Below are positions 54,462 through 62,638 of a stretch of DNA of 64,000 nucleotides, in pieces (position 1 is the first letter of the stretch; each line of letters starts with the position of its first letter). Location: positions 45,562 to 109,561 of the forward strand of contig NZ_WWDL01000018.1 of assembly GCF_009848505.1 (NCBI RefSeq), in the 5' to 3' direction. The position numbers and the translations under genes were made by a program. This stretch comes from Muricoccus harenae (GTDB lineage Bacteria; Pseudomonadota; Alphaproteobacteria; Acetobacterales; Acetobacteraceae). Under the pieces are notes generated by a model, which was not told the DNA's origin, did no database searches, and saw nothing but the letters and a program-made list of their open reading frames with translations.

Positions 54462-55975
54462 CAGCCTTGCTTCCTGGCCGTTTGGGTCATGCCGCCGAGG
54501 GACTGGCTCATGCCTGCGCCCTCCATGGCCCCACCTTCCATGGATTGCGCCGTGGGCGGAGGATTCTCCTCGAGCACCCAGGTGTCCTTGGTGCCGCCGC
54601 CCTGGGAGGAGTTCACCACCAGCGAGCCCTCCCGCAGTGCGACGCGGGTGAGGCCGCCCGGCACCATGCGCACCTGGTTCTTGCCGAACAGCACGAAGGG
54701 GCGGAGGTCGACATGGCGGGGCGCCATGCCGTTCTCGCAGAGGGTGGGCACGGTGGAGAGAGCCAGTGTGGGCTGAGCGATGTAGTCGCCGGGCTTCTCG
54801 CGGATGCGCTGGGCGAAGGTGGCGCGCTGGTCGGCCGTACTGTGCGGGCCAATGAGCATGCCGTAGCCGCCCGAGCCGCGGGCGAGCTTCACCACCAGCT
54901 CCTCCAGATGGTCGAGCACATAGGCGCGGTCCTCCTCTTGCTCGCACACATAGGTTGGCACGTTTTGCAGGATCGGCTCTTCCGAGAGGTAGAAGCGGAT
55001 CATGGCGGGAACGAAGGGATAGACCGCCTTGTCATCGGCGATGCCGGCGCCGGGGGCATTCGCCAGGGTGACGCGACCGGCGCGGTAGGCGGCGATCAGC
55101 CCAGGCACGCCGAGCATGGTGTCTGGGCGGAAGGCCAGCGGATCGAGGAACTCATCGTCGACCCGGCGGTAGATGACATCCACGCGTCGCGGGCCGGCGG
55201 TGGTGCGCATGTAGACCGTGTCGTCCTGCACGACGAGGTCGGCGCCCTCGACCAGCTCTACACCCATTTCATCCGCCAGGAAGGAGTGCTCGTAATAGGC
55301 GGAGTTGAAGGGGCCGGGGGTGAGCACCGCAACGGTGGGCTCGCCGGTGCAGGCAGGGGGCGCGAGGGATTTCAGCGTCTCCAGCAGTTCCTCGCAGTAG
55401 TGGCCGACGGGCGCGATGCGGTGGGCGGCGCAGAGGCTGGGGAAGAGGCGCACCATCGCCTCCCGGTTCTCCAGCATGTAGGAGACGCCGGAGGGAACAC
55501 GGCAATTGTCCTCGAGGACGAAGAACTCCTCGGGGCCGGTGCGCACCAGGTCGATGCCGGAGATGACTGTGTAGACGCCGCCAGGGGGGGTGAAACCCTC
55601 CATCGCCTCGCGGTAGCCCTCATTCTTCAGCACCAGCTCGGCGGGGACGATGCCTTCCTTCAGGATACGGCGCGGCCCATAGACATCCGCCAGGAAGGCA
55701 TTGAGGGCCCGGACGCGCTGCTCCAGCCCGCGGCGAAGGCGTTCCCATTCATCGCGGGCAATGACGCGGGGGATCACGTCGAAGGGGATCAGCCGCTCCG
55801 GATCGCCGCCCTGGTCGTAGACGGCGAAGGTGACGCCGATGCGGCGGAACAGGATTTCCGCCTCGCGCCGCTTGGCTTCCAGCGCCTCCGCGCCCGCAGA
55901 GGCGAGATACCGGGCAATACCGCTGTAGGGAGCACGTATCCCACGCCCATCATTCATTTCGTCGAAGGCCGCCAC
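54461..55975 (-). CDS. Circularly permuted ATP-grasp protein
   Basis: A 504-residue putative peptide ligase. The opening AFDEMNDGRGIRAPYSG is the family's usual N-terminus, so the start must be upstream of the ATG at 55957; GTG at 55975 has GGAGG with a 5-nt spacer. ATP-grasp landmarks include VELVEGADLVVQDDTVYMRT, RRVDVIYRRVDDEFLDPL and VVKLARGSGGYGMLIGP (glycine-rich loop). It would join amino acids using ATP; substrates unknown. First gene of the Anbu operon. Confidence 0.88.
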   Translation of the reverse strand: MAAFDEMNDGRGIRAPYSGIARYLASAGAEALEAKRREAEILFRRIGVTFAVYDQGGDPERLIPFDVIPRVIARDEWERLRRGLEQRVRALNAFLADVYGPRRILKEGIVPAELVLKNEGYREAMEGFTPPGGVYTVISGIDLVRTGPEEFFVLEDNCRVPSGVSYMLENREAMVRLFPSLCAAHRIAPVGHYCEELLETLKSLAPPACTGEPTVAVLTPGPFNSAYYEHSFLADEMGVELVEGADLVVQDDTVYMRTTAGPRRVDVIYRRVDDEFLDPLAFRPDTMLGVPGLIAAYRAGRVTLANAPGAGIADDKAVYPFVPAMIRFYLSEEPILQNVPTYVCEQEEDRAYVLDHLEELVVKLARGSGGYGMLIGPHSTADQRATFAQRIREKPGDYIAQPTLALSTVPTLCENGMAPRHVDLRPFVLFGKNQVRMVPGGLTRVALREGSLVVNSSQGGGTKDTWVLEENPPPTAQSMEGGAMEGAGMSQSLGGMTQTARKQG

Positions 55976-56221
55976 CCTGTCCTCCGTTAGTGCAGCCGAG
56001 AGAGGCCGCCATGCGATCGTCGCAGCAAGTGCCGTGCCGGGCGAGGGGGCGGAGTAGTCCGTGCCGCATGGGTCGCCTACTGGCGAAGACGCGCGGCCAT
56101 GGGTCCCGGTTGCGTCCTGGGGAACGGTGTGATGCGCGGGGGACACGCTGGCCGGGGCCGCGACTCATGCCGGGCGATTCCGTGCTTGCGGTTTGCGTTC
56201 ATGATTTGTTCACTACTGTCC

Positions 56222-56353
56222 ATGCGATACCTCCATGCCGCGACCCGCCCGATCATTCCGAACGATGCGCTGCGCGAAGCCATGCTGGCCTTCGTCATCG
56301 CCTTTCCGGCCTTCTGGATGCTGGGTGAGGTGGCAGTCGCCCTCGGCTACTGA
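56222..56353 (+). CDS. Candidate 43-residue single-pass membrane protein
   Basis: ATG at 56222 encodes MRYLHAATRPIIPNDALREA followed by a hydrophobic helix LAFVIAFPAFWMLGEVAVAL. The position, in the gap between the ATP-grasp and AlkA genes, and the balanced membrane segment suggest a real small protein, but there is no strong ribosome site and no known relative. Confidence 0.4.
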   Translation: MRYLHAATRPIIPNDALREAMLAFVIAFPAFWMLGEVAVALGY

Positions 56354-56383
56354 CACAGATGGGGCCTAGGCCTGCCGGAGGCC

Positions 56384-57034
56384 TCAGCCGTCATCCTCGG
56401 GATCCGCGCCGGGGCGGCCGGTGGCGTGGCGCCAATGATGCCAGAGCAGCCGGGCAGCCAAGGAACGGCAGGGGCGCCATTCCTCCGCCAGCGCCGCCAG
56501 GGCGCGCGGGGTCGGTCGGGCCGGCAGGCCGCGGAGATGGGCAAGGGCGGCGGCCAGGGCGAGGTCACCTTCCGGGAAGATATCCGGGCGGTTCTCGGCG
56601 AAAAGTAGATGGACCTGGGCTGTCCAGCGGCCCAGGCCCCGGACAGCGGACAGATGGGCGACGGCCTCCTCGTCCTCCATCGAGGGCAGCGCATCCAGGC
56701 GCAACTGGCCCTCCAGAATGGCCGTGGCGAGGCTTCGGGCATGGGCCGCCTTGGGGCGGGAGAGGCCCGCGAGACCGCAGAGCTCCGCATCGTCCAGGGC
56801 CAGCAGCCCCGCCGGCTCAAGCGCGCCAGGCAGGAGGCGAAGGCGGCCCCAGATGACGCCGGCGGCGCGGTTGCTGATCTGCTGTCCGCAGATGGCGCGG
56901 AGCAGGCCCGGAAAGCCGGGCGGACGGCCGCGCCAGGGCAGTGGGCCGGCCCGGGCAAGGACGCCCTGCAGCGCCGGATCGGACAGGGCGAGGGCGGCGA
57001 GGCCGCGTTCGGCCCATTCCGGGATGGTCTGCAT
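56384..57034 (-). CDS. AlkA-type DNA-3-methyladenine glycosylase
   Basis: A 216-residue HhH-GPD glycosylase removing alkylated bases. The helix-hairpin-helix is AVRGLGRWTAQVHLL (near residue 130), followed by FPEGDLALAAAL with the catalytic aspartate. ICGQQISNRAAGVIWGRL is the conserved N-terminal block. The start is the ATG at 57034 (MQTIPEWAERG); the frame extends 48 codons without similarity. It lacks the N-terminal domain of E. coli AlkA, as many short homologues do. Confidence 0.88.
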   Translation of the reverse strand: MQTIPEWAERGLAALALSDPALQGVLARAGPLPWRGRPPGFPGLLRAICGQQISNRAAGVIWGRLRLLPGALEPAGLLALDDAELCGLAGLSRPKAAHARSLATAILEGQLRLDALPSMEDEEAVAHLSAVRGLGRWTAQVHLLFAENRPDIFPEGDLALAAALAHLRGLPARPTPRALAALAEEWRPCRSLAARLLWHHWRHATGRPGADPEDDG

Positions 57035-57232
57035 CGGAAAGGGAGGTGAACGGCGGCGGGCGCCGCGACAAGGGGGGATGCGACTGTCCCGCCGCCGTTC
57101 CTGCGGCAGTGCCCCGGGGATTGGGGGGAAGGGCACCGCCGTTGACCGGGACTTGGGCGCGGAGGGGCGGTAATCCAACCCTGATCAGCGCTTGGTGATA
57201 CGGCGCGCAACGGAGGGCCGTTCCGACATGGA

Positions 57233-57280
57233 ATGTAACAACTGCCCCCGCGACACCGGGCCTGCCTGCGCTATGTAACA
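57233..57280 (+). promoter_or_regulatory. Two ATGTAACA direct repeats before the OmpR-type gene
   Basis: ATGTAACA occurs at 57233-57240 and 57273-57280, 40 bp apart (four helical turns), the second ending 4 nt before the start codon. GTAACA half-sites are typical of OmpR-family regulators, so auto-regulation is likely. Confidence 0.45.
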
Positions 57281-57284
57281 GGAC

Positions 57285-58004
57285 ATGGAACCCGCCCCGC
57301 ACATCCTGGTCGTCGACGATGACCGCGAAATCCGCGAATTGCTCGCTCGCTTCCTCGAGAAGCAGGGCTTCCGCGTGACCACCGCGCGGGAGGCGCGGGA
57401 GGCGAGGCGGGCCTGGCCGCTCGGGCGCTACCACATCGTCATCCTGGACCTGATGATGCCGGGCGAGTCCGGCCTGGACTTCGCTCGCTGGCTGCGCAGC
57501 CAGTCGGATGTGCCGATCGTCATGCTCACCGCCATGGGGGAGGAGACGGACCGGATCGTCGGCCTGGAACTGGGCGCGGATGACTATGTCGCCAAGCCCT
57601 TCAACCCGCGGGAGCTGCTGGCGCGCATCCGCGCCGTGATGCGCCGCGTCCATGGCGAGGGCACGCGGCGGGACCCGTTGCCCAGCGCCATCCGGTTCGG
57701 CGGTTGGATGCTGGAGCCGCAGCGCCGGCGGCTGCTGAACCCGGACGGGGTTGAGGTCTCGCTCACCGGCGGCGAGTACGAGCTGCTGACAGTGCTGGTG
57801 GAGCGGCCCAACCGCGTGCTGACCCGCGACATGCTGATGGACCTGCTGCGCGGGCGGCAGGCGGGGCCTTTCGACCGGGCGATCGATGTCGCGGTCTCCC
57901 GCCTGCGGCGCAAGCTGGAGGATGACGGCCGCAACCCCAGCCTGATCAAGACCGTTCGGGGCGGCGGCTACGTGCTGGCCGCGGATGTCGAGCGGGCGGC
58001 GTGA
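57285..58004 (+). CDS. OmpR-family response regulator
   Basis: A 239-residue regulator. Receiver: D11-D13, phosphoacceptor D55 in VILDLMMPGESG, T/S switch in MLTAMGEE, K near 105 in YVAKPFNPRELL. C-terminal winged helix: RRRLLNPDGVEVSLTGGEYELL and DRAIDVAVSRLRRKLEDD...IKTVRGGGYVL. It is followed after 27 bp by its sensor kinase. Similar OmpR/EnvZ pairs respond to osmolarity or envelope state; the signal is not known. Confidence 0.93.
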   Translation: MEPAPHILVVDDDREIRELLARFLEKQGFRVTTAREAREARRAWPLGRYHIVILDLMMPGESGLDFARWLRSQSDVPIVMLTAMGEETDRIVGLELGADDYVAKPFNPRELLARIRAVMRRVHGEGTRRDPLPSAIRFGGWMLEPQRRRLLNPDGVEVSLTGGEYELLTVLVERPNRVLTRDMLMDLLRGRQAGPFDRAIDVAVSRLRRKLEDDGRNPSLIKTVRGGGYVLAADVERAA

Positions 58005-58031
58005 CGCCGCCCCGTTGAGGAATCCAATCCG

Positions 58032-59378
58032 ATGAAGGCGCTGCTGCGGCGCGTGCTGCCGGCCACCCTGGCGGCACGGACCGCGCTGTTCCTGCTGCTG
58101 GCGCTGATGGCGGTGCAGGCAGCGGGGCTAACGATCCATGCGCTGGACCGCGTGGACCTGCAGCGTGCGGCGACCGAGCGGGAGATGTCGGCGCGCACCT
58201 TCGCTCTGTGGCGCGCGATGAGCGTGACGGCGCCGGATCGGCGGAGCTCCATCCTCGCGGAGCTGGAGCTTCCTCCGGGGCTGGAGGCCGCGGTGGATGA
58301 CCAGCCGGTTGTGCGGGTGGGCATGCTGCCGGCGCCGCCGGCGGTGCTGCGCATGATCCGGCCGGAGATCCTGCTGGGCGGCCCGCCGCGGTTGCGGCCC
58401 CGCGAGATCCAGGCAGGGATGCGCTTCGGCACCCTCTATGTCTCCATGCGGCTGCCCGAGGGCACGCAATGGCTGAACCTCAGGGTTCATGCCCCCCCGC
58501 TGCGGCCCTGGCATTCCGAGACCTTCCTTGTCGCCTTCGTACTGATGACGGCAATGGCGGCGATGCTGATCGTCTGGGCCACCCGGCGGCTGACGCGGCC
58601 GGTGCGCGACCTGGCGCTGGCTGCCAATGCGCTGGGGCGTGACGTGAACGCGCCGCCGATGCCGGAGGACGGACCGCGCGAGGTGGCAACCGCGGCGCAC
58701 GCCTTCAACACCATGGCCGAGCGCATCCGCCGCTTCGTCGGCGATCGCACGCAGATGCTGGCGGCGATCGGGCATGACCTGCGTACGCCGATCACGCGGC
58801 TGAAGCTGCGTGCTGAGTTCATGGAGGACGAAGAGCAGCGTGCGAAGATGCTCTCCGACCTGGAGGAGATGGAGGCGATGGTAACGGCCACTCTCGCCTT
58901 CGCCCGTGACGACGCGGCGGCCGAGCCCTCGGTGCCGCTGGACCTCGCTGCCCTGTGCCGCACCGTGTTGGACGAGGCGGCCGATGCGCGCCCCGATGTC
59001 GAGCCGGAGGCCTTCGCCTTCGAGGGGCCGGAGCGGCTGACGATACGCGGCAGGCCGATCGCGCTGAAGCGGGCGCTGGCGAACCTCGTCGCCAACGCCG
59101 CGAATTACGGCGGCAACGCCCGGGTGGTGCTGGCACCGCCGCAGGCGGGGCAGATTCAGCTGCGCGTCGAGGATGACGGGCCGGGCATTCCGGAGGAGAG
59201 CCAGGAGGCCGTGTTCCAGCCCTTCCGGCGATTGGAGGTGAGCCGCAACCGCGAGACGGGCGGGGTCGGGCTCGGGCTGCCGATCGCGCGCAACATCTTC
59301 CGCGCGCATGGTGGGGACGTCGCATTGCAGAACCGGCCCGAGGGCGGGCTTTCGGCGCTGGTGACGCTGCCGGCGTGA
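58032..59378 (+). CDS. EnvZ-like sensor histidine kinase
   Basis: A 448-residue kinase. Membrane helices at about 15-36 and 163-184 flank a periplasmic sensor domain. HAMP (about 185-238, ATRRLTRPVRDLALAANALG), dimerisation domain with H248 in GHDLRTPITRLKLRAEF, ATPase N-box LANLVANAANYG, G1 VEDDGPGIPEES, G2 GGVGLGLPIAR. Paired with the regulator upstream. Confidence 0.93.
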   Translation: MKALLRRVLPATLAARTALFLLLALMAVQAAGLTIHALDRVDLQRAATEREMSARTFALWRAMSVTAPDRRSSILAELELPPGLEAAVDDQPVVRVGMLPAPPAVLRMIRPEILLGGPPRLRPREIQAGMRFGTLYVSMRLPEGTQWLNLRVHAPPLRPWHSETFLVAFVLMTAMAAMLIVWATRRLTRPVRDLALAANALGRDVNAPPMPEDGPREVATAAHAFNTMAERIRRFVGDRTQMLAAIGHDLRTPITRLKLRAEFMEDEEQRAKMLSDLEEMEAMVTATLAFARDDAAAEPSVPLDLAALCRTVLDEAADARPDVEPEAFAFEGPERLTIRGRPIALKRALANLVANAANYGGNARVVLAPPQAGQIQLRVEDDGPGIPEESQEAVFQPFRRLEVSRNRETGGVGLGLPIARNIFRAHGGDVALQNRPEGGLSALVTLPA

Positions 59379-59403
59379 GACCGGCCGGCAGGCGGTTGGC
59401 CGC

Positions 59404-59547
59404 ATGAAGCAGCGGTCGGGATGCGGCGGGTGCAAAGTCGTTCTGTACCGGGACCAGGGCATTATGCACTTGGCCGTCGTTCCGGATACACGGGTTCAAG
59501 ATGTTGCCGGGCAGGCGCCCCGCCAACTGCGCCGGCGGCTGGCCTGA
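59404..59547 (+). CDS. Candidate 47-residue protein with a CGGC motif
   Basis: ATG at 59404 encodes MKQRSGCGGCKVVLYRDQGI and ends LRRRLA-stop at 59547. The CxxC near the start could bind metal or be redox-active. No good ribosome site and no known family, so it may be chance. Confidence 0.22.
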   Translation: MKQRSGCGGCKVVLYRDQGIMHLAVVPDTRVQDVAGQAPRQLRRRLA

Positions 59548-59586
59548 CGCCGCCAGACCGGGATCAACTCCTCCGGCCGTTCCGCC

Positions 59587-60312
59587 CTAGCTGTGGCAAC
59601 AGGACCGAGGCGCCGCTGTCGCGGCATATTCGTCGTGGCGGCGGACCCAGTTCATGGTGCCGTCCTCGTTCCGGCCCTTGGGCACGCGGTCCATCAGCAT
59701 GAAGGCGCCGAGCGCTTCCTCCATGCCGCGGGCATAGGTGGAATAGGTGTGGAAGACCTCCCCGTCCTCGCGGGCGAAGACGCTGATGCCGTGCAACTCG
59801 TCGAATTCCTTGGTCATCGGCGCGAAGTTGTAGCGGGCCTCGCCGCGCGCCCGCGCTTCGGGCGTGTAGGAGACGTCGAAGTCGAAGTTGAAGTCGGATC
59901 CGGCGGAGGAGGCCCAGGGGAAGCGCCAGCCCATCCGAGTGCGATAAGCCTCGATCTCCGGCAGAGGAGCGCGGGAGACGGCGGCCAGGGTGACGCCGCC
60001 GGCATTGAGATGGGGCAGGGCGCCGTCAAAGTGGTCGGCGATGAAGGAGCAGCCCTCGCAGCCCGCCGCCCAGCCGGGGGCGAGCATGAAATGGTAGAGG
60101 ATCAGCTGGTCGCGGCCGTCGAAGAGGCCGGCGAGGTCCCTGGGGCCGTCGGGGGTGTCGAAGGCGTAGGCCTTCTCCAGCCGGACCCAGGGAAGGGCGC
60201 GGCGTTCCGCGTTCAGCGCGTCCCGGGCGCGGGTATGGGCCTTCTCCTTTTCCAGAAGGGCCTTGCGGCGGGCGGTCCAATCCTCGCGGGTGACGACAGG
60301 GTGGCTGGGCAT
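59587..60312 (-). CDS. DUF899 thioredoxin-like protein
   Basis: A 241-residue protein of the DUF899 family, a thioredoxin-fold group without known substrate. WTARRKALLEKEKAHTRARDALNAERRALPWVRLEK opens it (segments EKAHTR and LPWVRLEK); GWAAGCEGCSFIADHFDG carries the C-x-x-C-like cysteines; FNFDFDVSYTPE and the C-terminal WVRRHDEY are standard. The ending CCHS may bind metal. The start is ATG at 60312. Confidence 0.88.
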   Translation of the reverse strand: MPSHPVVTREDWTARRKALLEKEKAHTRARDALNAERRALPWVRLEKAYAFDTPDGPRDLAGLFDGRDQLILYHFMLAPGWAAGCEGCSFIADHFDGALPHLNAGGVTLAAVSRAPLPEIEAYRTRMGWRFPWASSAGSDFNFDFDVSYTPEARARGEARYNFAPMTKEFDELHGISVFAREDGEVFHTYSTYARGMEEALGAFMLMDRVPKGRNEDGTMNWVRRHDEYAATAAPRSCCHS

Positions 60313-60369
60313 CGTGGCAACCTCCTCGAAGGATGTGTTGATATCAACTTTTGCGGCTGTGGTCGAGCC

Positions 60370-61116
60370 TCATCTTTCCCAGACCGGCAGGCCGAGCAGG
60401 GCGGCCAAGGCGATGAGGACGAAGCAGGCGCGGCGGAAGGTTCTCTCGCTCGCCCGGCCGAAGAGATGGTTGCCGCCCCAGATGCCGAGGGCATAGGCGG
60501 GGGCAACGAGCGCCGTCAGCAGCAGCACGGTCGGCGCCAGCAGCCCGCTGATCAGATAGGTGACGGCGCTGATCACTCCGCTGGCGGCGAAAAAGAGCAT
60601 GATGTTCGCCCGCACCCGTGCGGCAGGGATGGCGCCGCCCAGCCAATAGGCGACGACCGGCGGACCGCCCATCTGGGCGGCGCCCGAGAGCAGGCCCGAA
60701 GCCGCGCCGACCGTCAGGGAAAGGGGCAGGGCCGGGCGGCCGTGATAGCGCCAGCCCGAGGCCAGCAGCGCCAGCATGGCGATGGCCAGGACGCACATTC
60801 CCCAGCGAAGCGTCTCCGCATCCAGGTGGAGGAGGACCCAGGTTCCGGCGGGCGCGCCGACCAGGGCGCCGGCTACCAGCGAGGCGACCTCCCCCCGGTC
60901 CGCGCGGCGCCAAGCGGCCGGAATCAGCGGGAAGGCCGTGAGGTTGTCCACCAACATCAGCAGCGGTGCCGCAAGCCGCGGGCCGAGGGTGGCGCTGGCC
61001 AGGGGAATAAAGATCAGCGCGGAACCGAAGCCGGAAAACCCGCGCGCCAGCCCGGCGAGCAGGGCGACGGCCAGGGTGGCAGCCAACTCGGGCGCAGGCG
61101 GGAGTTCGGAGGACAT
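60370..61116 (-). CDS. TSUP (TauE/SafE) family permease
   Basis: A 248-residue polytopic permease with two repeats. GLARGFSGFGSALIFIPLASATLGPRLAAPLLMLVDNL contains the family's G-x-G-x-G-F-x-x-P pattern (segments FSGFGSALIFIP); the second half repeats it as GLLSGAAQMGGPPVVAYWL. About eight membrane helices. Such permeases export or import sulfur oxyanions or organosulfonates. A run of eleven G lies 25 bp upstream of the start. Confidence 0.88.
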   Translation of the reverse strand: MSSELPPAPELAATLAVALLAGLARGFSGFGSALIFIPLASATLGPRLAAPLLMLVDNLTAFPLIPAAWRRADRGEVASLVAGALVGAPAGTWVLLHLDAETLRWGMCVLAIAMLALLASGWRYHGRPALPLSLTVGAASGLLSGAAQMGGPPVVAYWLGGAIPAARVRANIMLFFAASGVISAVTYLISGLLAPTVLLLTALVAPAYALGIWGGNHLFGRASERTFRRACFVLIALAALLGLPVWER

Positions 61117-61140
61117 GGAAGCTCTTTGGTCAGGCGAGGC

Positions 61141-61151
61141 GGGGGGGGGGG
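61141..61151 (+). repeat. Homopolymer of eleven G in the TSUP upstream region
   Basis: Eleven consecutive G (C on the coding strand) 25-35 bp before the TSUP start codon, in the expected promoter or leader. Such runs slip during replication in phase-variable genes; also prone to sequencing error. Confidence 0.75.
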
Positions 61152-61306
61152 CGAGGGCCCGTTCTCCCGCTTCATGTCGGCGTTGGCGCAATTCGGAACG
61201 GAGGCAGGCTCATCGGGGGACAGGAGAGACGCAAGGGGCACAGACCCCGTGGCCGCGACATGGCTTCCGCCGCCCGCCTTCTCCGCCTCGTCTTCTCCGC
61301 GCCGGT

Positions 61307-62092
61307 TCAGCAGGGCTCCGTGTCAGGAGCGGGCTGCGATTGGCAGGAACCGCCGCGGAAGGGCTTTGGCCGTACCCGGGTCAGGTGGTCCTCCGCTGAC
61401 TTCCCCTCGATCCGGCCCTGGTGGTAGCCGCGCTGCCAGCCCTGGGCGCGGGCCTCGCTGTCAGGCTCCTTCAGCCCGGCATTGAAGGCGCTGCGGGAGG
61501 CACTCCAGGCGCGGTGGGCCTCGGCGAGGGCTGGGTCCTCGGCGACCGGGCGGATTTCCGGCTGCACGCGGGCGATCAGGTCGCGCGGAATGGGAAACAG
61601 GAAGCAGATCGGCTCGCCCGGGGCGAAGCGCACCGGATGGCGCGGGCGGGTGAAGCGCCAGTTCATGGTGAAGGTGGCGGGCGACCAGTCGGTCTCTACG
61701 ATACCGGTCAGCGGCGCGATGCCGTCCTTCGCTGCATTGGGCGGGCCGGAGATCCAAAGGCTGATCCCGGGATCGGTGCGGAACAGCAGGTCGATGTGGA
61801 AGGTCAGCACCCCCGCGCCGAAATGGCTGGTGGGGGTGGGGCGGCCCGGCTTTTCCGTGCGGATGGCGATGTCGGCAGGGGCGCCGCCGCCGTTCCACCA
61901 GGCCTCGTAGCTGCCGTCGCCGACCACCTCCCAGCCATGGGCATTGGCGATGGTCAGCGGTAGGCAGCGGTTGGCGAAGCCCTGGGGGGTGGCATCCATC
62001 CAGCCCCGCCGCCCCGGGGAGGGGCGCAGGGCCGGCGGATTGGGGCCGAGGCTGTGTGCGGTCAGCCGGATGGGCGGGGCGTCATCCGGCAT
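61307..62092 (-). CDS. DUF6065-like protein of unknown function
   Basis: A 261-residue soluble protein. Sequence includes LPLTIANAHGWEVV, a beta-rich core with FGAGVLTFHIDLLFRTDPG, SGPPNAAKDGIAPLTGIVETDW and FAPGEPICFLFPIPRDLI. These conserved blocks look like the DUF6065 proteins found near glycosylation and tailoring genes; the name is a tentative match. No signal peptide. It is 6 nt downstream of no gene but 6 nt upstream-adjacent to the next secreted protein on the same strand. Function unknown. Confidence 0.6.
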   Translation of the reverse strand: MPDDAPPIRLTAHSLGPNPPALRPSPGRRGWMDATPQGFANRCLPLTIANAHGWEVVGDGSYEAWWNGGGAPADIAIRTEKPGRPTPTSHFGAGVLTFHIDLLFRTDPGISLWISGPPNAAKDGIAPLTGIVETDWSPATFTMNWRFTRPRHPVRFAPGEPICFLFPIPRDLIARVQPEIRPVAEDPALAEAHRAWSASRSAFNAGLKEPDSEARAQGWQRGYHQGRIEGKSAEDHLTRVRPKPFRGGSCQSQPAPDTEPC

Positions 62093-62098
62093 GGCCGC

Positions 62099-62560
62099 TC
62101 ACGGGGCCGTGGTGCAGCGCTTCAGCGGGCTGGGGAATTCGGCGCAGTTCGGGAAGACGATCTCGTTCGGACCGCGCCGCTCCACCCGCAGGTTATTGGG
62201 ATTGGCGCAGCCGAAGGCGCTGTCAGGCGGCAGGCGGCCGCCTAGGGGTGCAATGGCGGCGGAGGCGGGCGCCAGGCGGAACTCCACGCTGTCCGGGCCG
62301 CCGGCCACCGTCTCGATCAGGCGCTGACGATAGGGGACCTCGAGCACCGAGACGCGCATGATGACGTCCCGCGTGAAAATGACGGTGGGCTGGGCGGCGC
62401 AGCTCGCGCCCTCGGTCTCGGTGGCCGGATAGATGCCGCCGGTCCAGGTGCCGAAGAGCCAGGCATGCGGCGCGGCCTGTGGCTGCTGCTGCGCATCCGC
62501 CGCCGCTAGCGGCGCGGCCAGTGCCGCGACCAGAATCCACTTCGCCCAGCTTCGCCGCAT
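62099..62560 (-). CDS. Secreted protein of unknown function
   Basis: A 153-residue protein with a signal peptide (residues 1-24, cleaved near ADAQ). The mature part has AWLFGTWTGGIYPATETEG, like small lipocalin or heme-binding domains, and three cysteines (CAAQP, FGCANP, NCAEF) that may form disulfides. It lies 6 nt before the 61307 gene on the minus strand, so the two are probably one operon. No firm family. Confidence 0.7.
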   Translation of the reverse strand: MRRSWAKWILVAALAAPLAAADAQQQPQAAPHAWLFGTWTGGIYPATETEGASCAAQPTVIFTRDVIMRVSVLEVPYRQRLIETVAGGPDSVEFRLAPASAAIAPLGGRLPPDSAFGCANPNNLRVERRGPNEIVFPNCAEFPSPLKRCTTAP

Positions 62561-62638
62561 GTCACGCCCCTCAAGACTGGAAGTCCGGCCAGATAAAGGG
62601 GAGGACGCGCCGCCTGTCCACCCCGGCCCGGCGTGGAT

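Noticed and set aside
55574..55583. Run of G in the ATP-grasp gene as phase-variation site
   Set aside because: Eight G in frame within a fully conserved coding region; no sign of alternative frames.
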